Source of the DNA: an uncultured Roseiflexaceae bacterium
Lineage (GTDB): Bacteria; Chloroflexota; Chloroflexia; Chloroflexales; Roseiflexaceae
Assembly: GCA_903932805.1 (NCBI GenBank)
Contig: CAIZHO010000635.1
Coordinates: 1 to 5,052 of the forward strand
Length of the DNA: 5,052 nucleotides
Reading direction: 5' to 3'
The notes under the pieces were generated by a model. The model searched no databases and was not told the origin of the DNA. It saw only the letters and a program-made list of their open reading frames with translations. Shown here piece by piece: positions 1 to 5,052 of this stretch (position 1 is its first letter; the number at the start of each line of letters is the position of its first letter). The position numbers and the translations under genes are program-made.

Positions 1-42
1 CGCCCCGATGAAGCCTGCGCCACCGGTGATTACGATATGCAT
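1..42 (-). CDS. NAD-dependent epimerase/dehydratase (extended SDR), N-terminal fragment
   Basis: Only the first 14 codons lie in the window; the gene runs off the left edge. The translation MHIVITGGAGFIGA is a beta strand followed by the GxxGxxG dinucleotide-binding turn (Gly7, Gly10, Gly13), the usual opening of extended short-chain dehydrogenases that act on nucleotide sugars, such as UDP-glucose 4-epimerase, dTDP-glucose 4,6-dehydratase or UDP-glucuronate decarboxylase. The sequence is too short to choose among these. The start is well fixed: an in-frame stop lies at 84-82 with no ATG, GTG or TTG between it and the ATG at 42-40, and a purine-rich AGAGG lies just upstream. The gene is divergent from the large membrane glycosyltransferase-like gene, which fits a shared role in surface-sugar metabolism, but this is inference from position. 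Family assignment is confident; substrate is unknown. Confidence 0.85.
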   Translation of the reverse strand, partial: MHIVITGGAGFIGA

Positions 43-46
43 GGAG

Positions 47-51
47 CCTCT
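47..51 (-). promoter_or_regulatory. Probable ribosome binding site of the epimerase gene
   Basis: On the - strand AGAGG ends 4 bases before the ATG at 42-40. The spacing is short, but this is the only purine-rich Shine-Dalgarno-like stretch near the start, and it supports that ATG. Confidence 0.45.
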
Positions 52-109
52 ATATGAATTGCATACAAAAACACAGAAAATTCAGGGAACGCGTACCATT
101 CCCGCAGAT

Positions 110-137
110 ATCATACCATAGCCGCGCAGACGGACAA
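110..137 (-). promoter_or_regulatory. Candidate sigma70-type promoter for the epimerase gene
   Basis: Read on the - strand, TTGTCC (137-132) is followed after 16 bp by TATGAT (115-110). This matches TTGACA/TATAAT at 4 of 6 and 5 of 6 positions and would start transcription about 60 bp before the ATG at 42. It was found by eye; matches of this quality also occur by chance. Confidence 0.3.
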
Positions 138-275
138 CGTGCCGTTCACAGGATGGACGCATCGCAACGCCGTAGAGGTCCATTTTGTGACATCGACGAC
201 GGCGCTGCTCGTGCAAAGCAATACGTCGGTGAATCAGCACGCAACACGAATTACTACGAATTGTCATAGAAATCG

Positions 276-303
276 GTGTCACCATCGAATATTGTTCTAT
301 AAT
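276..303 (+). promoter_or_regulatory. Candidate sigma70-type promoter for the large membrane protein gene
   Basis: A perfect TATAAT hexamer lies at 298-303, preceded with a 16-bp spacer by GTGTCA (276-281, 4 of 6 to TTGACA). Transcription would begin near 310, leaving a leader of about 118 nt before the ATG at 428. An alternative overlapping pair is TTGTCA at 261-266 with TCGAAT at 285-290 (18-bp spacer). The -10 box is the most convincing promoter element in the region; the -35 choice is uncertain. Confidence 0.45.
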
Positions 304-322
304 ATGCCATGAAATGGAATAT
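302..322. promoter_or_regulatory. Imperfect 21-bp dyad overlapping the -10 box, possible operator
   Basis: ATATGCCAT (302-310) and ATGGAATAT (314-322) are inverted repeats, complementary at 8 of 9 positions around a 3-base centre GAA. The dyad begins inside the TATAAT box and spans the expected transcription start, a position typical of repressor operators. No regulator can be named from the sequence. Confidence 0.35.
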
Positions 323-330
323 CCAAGAGG

Positions 331-356
331 CAGAACGTCGCACATGCGGGGTTCTG
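331..356 (+). other. Compound hairpin in the predicted mRNA leader
   Basis: CAGAAC (331-336) pairs with GTTCTG (351-356), and inside it CGC (339-341) pairs with GCG (346-348) around the 4-base loop ACAT, with a 2x2 internal loop between the stems. It lies in the predicted 5' leader, about 70 nt before the start codon. No clean T-run follows (the next bases are TGGTGTTATTTG), so it is a poor intrinsic terminator. It may affect leader stability or be a chance fold. Confidence 0.3.
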
Positions 357-416
357 TGGTGTTATTTGTAGAAAATCCGCTCGGCCAGGATCACTGCGCG
401 GCGGGAATGAACGGAT

Positions 417-421
417 AAGGA
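417..421 (+). promoter_or_regulatory. Ribosome binding site of the large membrane protein gene
   Basis: AAGGA ends 6 bases before the ATG at 428, a good Shine-Dalgarno position. An in-frame TAA at 416-418 overlaps this site, so translation in this frame cannot start upstream, and 428 is the first possible start. The ATG at 421 is in a different frame and is not used for this protein. Confidence 0.75.
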
Positions 422-427
422 TGCGAG

Positions 428-3400
428 ATGAATGTGAAGTCGTTCTTCCAACGGTCAGCAGGACAAACCGTCGCACTGCTGGCAATTCTCTTGCTGGGTG
501 CATACTTCCGTTTCGGCGGGTTATTTATGTGGGACGAGCCTTCGTTCCGCTTGCACCCCGACGAGCGGTTTTTGACCGAAGTCGCCACGCAAATTCGTCT
601 CCCTGCAAGCTTTGGCGAATACCTCGACACAGCGAATTCACCGCTCAACCCGCGGAACGGCAATTATAAATTTTTTGTGTACGGGATGGTCCCACACGAG
701 TTGACACGACTCACGGCAGTGTTGATTACCCCGCCCGATCGGTTGCCGACCATGATCTCGGGTGAAGGCACCGCGAAACCAAACACCGAGCGCGAAATTT
801 CGGCCATTATGCCGGAATTCATTCGGAACATCATCAACCCAGATGGTCGCGATTACACCAGTGACATCCACAAAGTAGGGCGCGTCTGGTCGACCCTGTT
901 TGACCTCCTCTCCATCCTTGTCATATTTGGCTTGGGGCGCCGGTTATACGGTGCAGGCGTCGGTTTGTTGGCAGCATTGATGTATGCCGGTACGGGCTTT
1001 GCGATCCAACAAGCCCATTTTTTCACGGTCGATGCCACCAGTGCGTTTTTTATTTTGCTGACGGTCTATTACTCGGTCCGGGTGGCACAGCGCGGTTCGC
1101 TGACCGATTATGCGGGCGCGACGTTTGCCATCGGTGCATCGATTGCGTGTCGAATCACGCTGGCCACGGTCGCAATTGTCACCATCGTGGCAACATGTAG
1201 TCGCATCTATGCCGCATGGCAACGCGGCAGCATCCGTGCAATGGCACGCGACTTTGGGTTGCTCGTCCTCACCGGAGTGCTGGCGATATTTGTGGCGCGG
1301 GTACTAGGGCCAGACATGTTCGCGGGGACACTTCCTGGTAATCCCGACAAGCTGATTCTGACCGAGGTGCTCGGGGATCGGGTCTTTTTCATTGACGAGT
1401 TCTTCCAAGGCAAAGGTTTTTTTGATATTCGTCCCGATGATCGATTCCTCAAAAGCATGGACGACATCCGGCGCTTTGCCTCGGGTGAGGTTGACTGGCC
1501 ACCGACACAACAGTGGGCAGCGCGGCCACGGTATATCTTTGCGCTGAGCAATATGGTCTATGCCGGCATGGGTGCCCCGTTGGGCATTGCTGCATGGATC
1601 GGGTTCTTGGTGGCAGGCTGGCAGTTGCTTCGTCGCAAGAAGCTCATACACCTCGTTCCCTGGGCGTGGGTGCTCTTCTTCTTTGGCTGGCAGGGCGGCC
1701 AATTCTTGATGTCGATGCGCTACTACTTGCCGATTTATGGCGTTCTGATTATTTTTGCCGCCTGGCTGGTGGTTTTGTTGGCACAGCAACGCCAGCGTGT
1801 GTTTGACACGGTGATGCGCTGGATGTGGCAACCGGGCGACCCGGTGTTGCACCGGGCACGCGCCTTGACCATTGGGCGTAGCATTGCATTTATGGCGGTA
1901 GTACCAGCGCTGGTCGTGGTGACAGGTGCGTTAGCGTGGGGTTTTGCATTCTCACGCATGTACACTGAGGATCACAGTCGCGTGGCTGCTTCGCGCTGGA
2001 TCTACACCAACATCCCGCCTGGGTCGGGCATTAGTGCCGAATCATGGGACGATGGCTTGCCATTGGGGTTGGATGGTCGTTCTGCGGATGAGTTCAAGGG
2101 CTATGCGTTCCCGGTGTATGGCGAAGACGAAAAGAACAAATGGTACGGCAACGGTAACCCCGACGAGCTGGGGATGCTCGACCAAATCGACAAGGTCGAC
2201 TACATCATCATGAGTAGCAACCGTGTCTACGACACGGCAGGGCGATTGGTGATGCGTTATCCGGCACTCATCAACTACTACAAAGCGTTGGCAGATGGGT
2301 CGTTGGGCTTTACGTTGGTGGCCGAGTTCCGCGCCGCTCCCAAGCTGTTGGGGTTCGAAGTACCGACGTCGGTCTGGGCCGAAGAAGCATTTAGTGTCTA
2401 CGATCATCCACGGGTCTTGATTTTCAAAAAGAACGACACCTACTCCAAGACCAAGGCCGAAGCAATTATTACCAAGGGCGTGGTCTTCGAAGAAGTCTAC
2501 AAATTGCCCACCATCCGCGCCAGTGCCGTGATGACCGCGCTGCACTTCACGGATCTGCAATGGCCCACGTATCGGAACAGTGCCAAATGGACCGAACTGT
2601 TCAGTACGGTCACTACCACTACACTGCCATGGTTGTGGTGGTTGCTGGTCTTTGAGGTGATTGGACTGGCTGGCTTCGTGTTGCTCCAAAGAGCATTCCG
2701 CTGGATGCCGGATCGTGGCTATGGCCTGATCAAAATCTTGAGTCTGGTGACGGTTTCGTGGCTCATCTGGTTTGCGGCGAGTGTCAACCTGCTGAGCTTT
2801 ACGCGCACGGGGGTGGGTGTGGTCGCGGGCGCATGGATCGCGTTGGCGGTCATTGTTGGCTGGCGTCAACGTGCCGAATGGCGCAGCTGGTGGAACCAAT
2901 CGCGCTGGTTGATTCTGACCACCGAAGGATTGTTTTTGCTCGCATACGGAGCATTTGTGCTGGTGCGTGCGAGTAACCCCGATCTGTGGCATCCCGCCCG
3001 TGGTGGCGAAAAGCCCATGGACCTGGCATTTTTGACGGCAGTCATACGCAGCCCGGCCTTCCCACCAATAGACCCGTGGTTCGCCGGCGGTATGTTGAAC
3101 TATTACTACTTCGGTTTTGTGATGGTGGGCGTCTTGGTCCATCTGACCGGGATTGCCCCGGCGACAGCATACAACTTAGCGGTCCCGACGATTTTCGCCC
3201 TGACTGCGATTGGGTCGTGGAGCGTCGCATTGGCAGTCCAGGGCACGTTCGGTGTCATCTACGCCGGCAAGTGGCGGTATTGGCTGGCAGCACTGACCAG
3301 CGACGGCAAACGCAAGCTCGCTGGGGCTGCATTGGCTGCGTTGTTTGTGGTGTGTGCGGGGAACTGGTCACAAGCACTGTGGTATTTGCCCAATACGGGT

Positions 3401-5052
3401 GAAGCCGGGTTCGAATGTGACAAAGGCACGTCGTATGCCATGCAGGCCGAATGTAAAGGGCGTGGCGAATGGGCCTTCTGGGATGCAACACGTGTCGTTT
3501 CGATCAAAACGGGTGACGGAGTCATCAACGAGTTCCCGTTCTTTACCTTCTTGTTCTCGGATCTGCATGCGCACATGTTTGGACTCCCCATGTTGGTGGG
3601 CAGCCTGGGTGTGATGTTGGCGTTGATCCGCCGGCGTCGGCATGCTCGGGCGGTGTGGGCGCGCTGGCGCGAACGTCTCGTGCTGTTGGGTTTTCTGGGG
3701 ATGTTTGCGGGTGTCTCGTATGCCACCAACACGTGGGATTACCCGACCATATTTGGGATGTCCGTCGTTACGTTGGCACTGCTCGCCTGGCGCGATCATC
3801 AGCAACGGCCCAACGCGGTAGGGCACCTGGTGGGCTTGTTGGCATCGGTGGCAACAGTATTCGGGTTGTCAAAGGTGTTCGTATGGCCGTTTAGTCGTGC
3901 GTTTGCCAGTGACTACACAGGCTTTGACCCATGGACAGGGCCACAGACACCGGCATCGTTGTTTTATGAAATCTCGGGTATGTGGGTCTACGCTGCCCTT
4001 TTTGCGGCGATTCTCTTTGTTGTTCGCATCGGCTGGGTCCATCGCATTGTCGCCGCTGGCCTGTTGGTGCTGAGCATAGCCGCCATCGGAGCGAGTATTT
4101 ATTTTGCGTGGCCAGCGTTGTATGTCGAAGGCTTCGCGATTGTCGTTTTGGCACTGTTGATAAGTGCTGTCTTGACACGTTCTGGAGCAATGCGCCAGAC
4201 GGTACCGGTGTTTGGGCGAACAACCGCGATACAGCTCGAGTTGCCCGTGTTTGACGCACTCGAACGTCGGGCATCACCAAAAATCGTGCCGATTGCCCTC
4301 GAGACAATCTTTATGATGGTGATGGTCTTGGCGGTGTTTGGGATCTCGGCACTGACTGAGGTACTGGTTGCCAAGTCTGATATCGGTCGCATGAACAGCG
4401 TGTTCAAATTCGGTATGCAGGTCTGGGTCTTTGGTGGGATTAGTGCGGGTGTGTTGTTGACGTGGGTTTGGCAATCATTGCGCAGCTCCTCCGTTGCGGT
4501 CCGTGCGTCGTGGTTGGCAGTTACTGCGATTCTGGTCGGTGCATCGTTCGTCTACCCGATTACCGCCACACCGGTGCGCATCGCCGAACGGTACGACCGA
4601 GAAGCACCGTTGTCGCTCGACGGCGAGGCGTATCTACGCTCGCCCAATGCGTCATGGGGCGAAAACGGCGTCAACTTCAGCTTCAGCGAAGATGCGGATG
4701 GCATTGCCTGGTTGCGTGCCAATGTGACCGGTACGCCGGTGTTGCTCGAAGCGCACGCCGAAGCCTATCGCTGGATTACGCGCATCGCCACACATACTGG
4801 CATGCAGTCGTTGATGGGTTGGCCATGGCATGAGCAACAGCAACGGAGCGTGGCGGATGCAGGCGTCATCATCGATGCCCGTAAGCAGGCCATTCAGCGC
4901 TGGTACACGAGTACGGATGCACGCCAGACATTCGCCGAAATGCAGAAGTATGGCATCGAATATATCTTCTTTGGTCGCATGGAACGTGCCTTGTACGGCG
5001 AAACTGCCGGCATCGCATTTCGTGAACTGGCAGAGTCTCAAGACATCACCGA
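428..5052 (+). CDS. GT39/PMT-like glycosyltransferase fused to a DUF2298 (Chlor_Arch_YYY) membrane module, 3'-partial
   Basis: A polytopic membrane protein of at least 1541 residues, cut by the window end; probably only a short C-terminal tail is missing. Module 1: a membrane helix at about 14-33, then a first external loop with HPDE (43-46), whose acidic pair sits where PMT/GT39 enzymes place catalytic acid; an AHFFTVD motif (196-202); PPTQQW (358-363); more helices; and an extracytoplasmic domain at about 508-725. Enzymes of this fold move sugars from polyprenyl-phosphate carriers outside the membrane. Module 2: helices from about 733, GGEKPMD (859-865), NYYYFG (891-896), EFP then SDLHAH (1035-1049), TNTWD (1100-1104), RMNSVFKF (1321-1328), LDGEAYL (1397-1403), EAHAEAY (1441-1447) and GWPWHE (1464-1469). 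This set matches DUF2298 as I know it; its function is unknown. Start: ATG 428 with AAGGA upstream and an in-frame stop at 416. Divergent from a sugar epimerase-like gene. Acceptor and donor cannot be told; the first module could instead be a degenerate GT-C protein. Confidence 0.88.
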   Translation, partial: MNVKSFFQRSAGQTVALLAILLLGAYFRFGGLFMWDEPSFRLHPDERFLTEVATQIRLPASFGEYLDTANSPLNPRNGNYKFFVYGMVPHELTRLTAVLITPPDRLPTMISGEGTAKPNTEREISAIMPEFIRNIINPDGRDYTSDIHKVGRVWSTLFDLLSILVIFGLGRRLYGAGVGLLAALMYAGTGFAIQQAHFFTVDATSAFFILLTVYYSVRVAQRGSLTDYAGATFAIGASIACRITLATVAIVTIVATCSRIYAAWQRGSIRAMARDFGLLVLTGVLAIFVARVLGPDMFAGTLPGNPDKLILTEVLGDRVFFIDEFFQGKGFFDIRPDDRFLKSMDDIRRFASGEVDWPPTQQWAARPRYIFALSNMVYAGMGAPLGIAAWIGFLVAGWQLLRRKKLIHLVPWAWVLFFFGWQGGQFLMSMRYYLPIYGVLIIFAAWLVVLLAQQRQRVFDTVMRWMWQPGDPVLHRARALTIGRSIAFMAVVPALVVVTGALAWGFAFSRMYTEDHSRVAASRWIYTNIPPGSGISAESWDDGLPLGLDGRSADEFKGYAFPVYGEDEKNKWYGNGNPDELGMLDQIDKVDYIIMSSNRVYDTAGRLVMRYPALINYYKALADGSLGFTLVAEFRAAPKLLGFEVPTSVWAEEAFSVYDHPRVLIFKKNDTYSKTKAEAIITKGVVFEEVYKLPTIRASAVMTALHFTDLQWPTYRNSAKWTELFSTVTTTTLPWLWWLLVFEVIGLAGFVLLQRAFRWMPDRGYGLIKILSLVTVSWLIWFAASVNLLSFTRTGVGVVAGAWIALAVIVGWRQRAEWRSWWNQSRWLILTTEGLFLLAYGAFVLVRASNPDLWHPARGGEKPMDLAFLTAVIRSPAFPPIDPWFAGGMLNYYYFGFVMVGVLVHLTGIAPATAYNLAVPTIFALTAIGSWSVALAVQGTFGVIYAGKWRYWLAALTSDGKRKLAGAALAALFVVCAGNWSQALWYLPNTGEAGFECDKGTSYAMQAECKGRGEWAFWDATRVVSIKTGDGVINEFPFFTFLFSDLHAHMFGLPMLVGSLGVMLALIRRRRHARAVWARWRERLVLLGFLGMFAGVSYATNTWDYPTIFGMSVVTLALLAWRDHQQRPNAVGHLVGLLASVATVFGLSKVFVWPFSRAFASDYTGFDPWTGPQTPASLFYEISGMWVYAALFAAILFVVRIGWVHRIVAAGLLVLSIAAIGASIYFAWPALYVEGFAIVVLALLISAVLTRSGAMRQTVPVFGRTTAIQLELPVFDALERRASPKIVPIALETIFMMVMVLAVFGISALTEVLVAKSDIGRMNSVFKFGMQVWVFGGISAGVLLTWVWQSLRSSSVAVRASWLAVTAILVGASFVYPITATPVRIAERYDREAPLSLDGEAYLRSPNASWGENGVNFSFSEDADGIAWLRANVTGTPVLLEAHAEAYRWITRIATHTGMQSLMGWPWHEQQQRSVADAGVIIDARKQAIQRWYTSTDARQTFAEMQKYGIEYIFFGRMERALYGETAGIAFRELAESQDIT

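Larger units (their letters stand above)
43..427. other. Divergent intergenic region, no gene supported
   Basis: These 385 bp separate the two divergent starts. Short open frames exist here on both strands, but none has a ribosome site plus a recognisable protein-like translation; they are rich in Arg, His, Cys and Ser and look like noise. What can be seen is a candidate promoter for each direction, an AT-rich patch at about 285-322 that carries the dyad, a hairpin at 331-356, and a short direct repeat at 246-262. The last 120 bases are probably the untranslated leader of the large gene. Confidence 0.7.

Noticed and set aside
54..269. 71-codon open frame on the + strand in the intergenic region
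   Set aside because: No Shine-Dalgarno sequence precedes it, its translation is Arg-rich and not protein-like, and it crosses the candidate promoter for the divergent gene.
82..345. 87-codon open frame on the - strand upstream of the epimerase start
   Set aside because: It is in frame with the epimerase gene but ends at a stop at 84-82, so it is not an N-terminal extension. Its Arg/Cys/Met-rich translation lacks recognisable features, and it covers promoter sequence.
331..370. Intrinsic terminator candidate
   Set aside because: The hairpin at 331-356 is interrupted and is not followed by a run of T, and no gene ends near it.
98..408. 8-bp inverted match ATTCCCGC (98-105) and GCGGGAAT (401-408)
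   Set aside because: An exact 8-bp pair about 300 bp apart is expected by chance in a region of this size, and no mobile-element or recombinase gene is present.
1304..1852. 182-codon open frame on the - strand
   Set aside because: It overlaps conserved coding sequence of the large gene on the opposite strand, has a low-complexity His/Pro/Gln/Arg-rich translation and resembles no protein I know.
2042..3142. 366-codon open frame on the - strand inside the large gene
   Set aside because: It is in codon register with the + strand gene, so its stops require TTA, CTA or TCA codons on the + strand, which this gene rarely uses (the frame ends exactly at a TCA, 2042-2044). The translation is rich in His, Gln, Asp and Arg with no recognisable motif, and there is strong protein evidence for the + strand frame.

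Overview
The window holds one very long, incomplete membrane-protein gene on the + strand (428 to beyond 5052). At the left edge are the first 14 codons of a divergent gene on the - strand (42 to beyond 1). A 385-bp non-coding region lies between them. No rRNA, tRNA, CRISPR array, insertion sequence or terminator was recognised.

The large gene reads without a stop for 1541 codons. It looks like a tandem fusion. The N-terminal half (about residues 1-730) resembles a family 39/PMT-type GT-C glycosyltransferase followed by an extracytoplasmic domain. The C-terminal half (about 733 onward) carries the motif set I associate with the DUF2298 / 'Chlor_Arch_YYY' membrane protein family, including the tyrosine triplet followed by Phe-Gly (892-896). 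That family is of unknown function and, as I recall, is found mainly in Chloroflexota and some archaea. This is the main reason to suspect a Chloroflexota bacterium. Moderate-to-high GC and leucine codons dominated by TTG and CTG, with few TTA or CTA, fit but do not prove this.

The divergent gene begins with a Rossmann glycine motif typical of NAD-dependent sugar epimerases/dehydratases (extended SDR). A nucleotide-sugar enzyme beside a putative lipid-linked-sugar glycosyltransferase suggests a role in surface glycan or glycolipid synthesis. This is inferred from context, not shown.

The intergenic region has a perfect TATAAT box facing the large gene, overlapped by an imperfect 21-bp dyad that could be an operator. 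A compound hairpin lies in the predicted leader, and a weak promoter candidate faces the epimerase gene. The most interesting point is the fused double GT-C-like architecture. Its two halves seem to repeat the same order of membrane bundle and extracytoplasmic domain.
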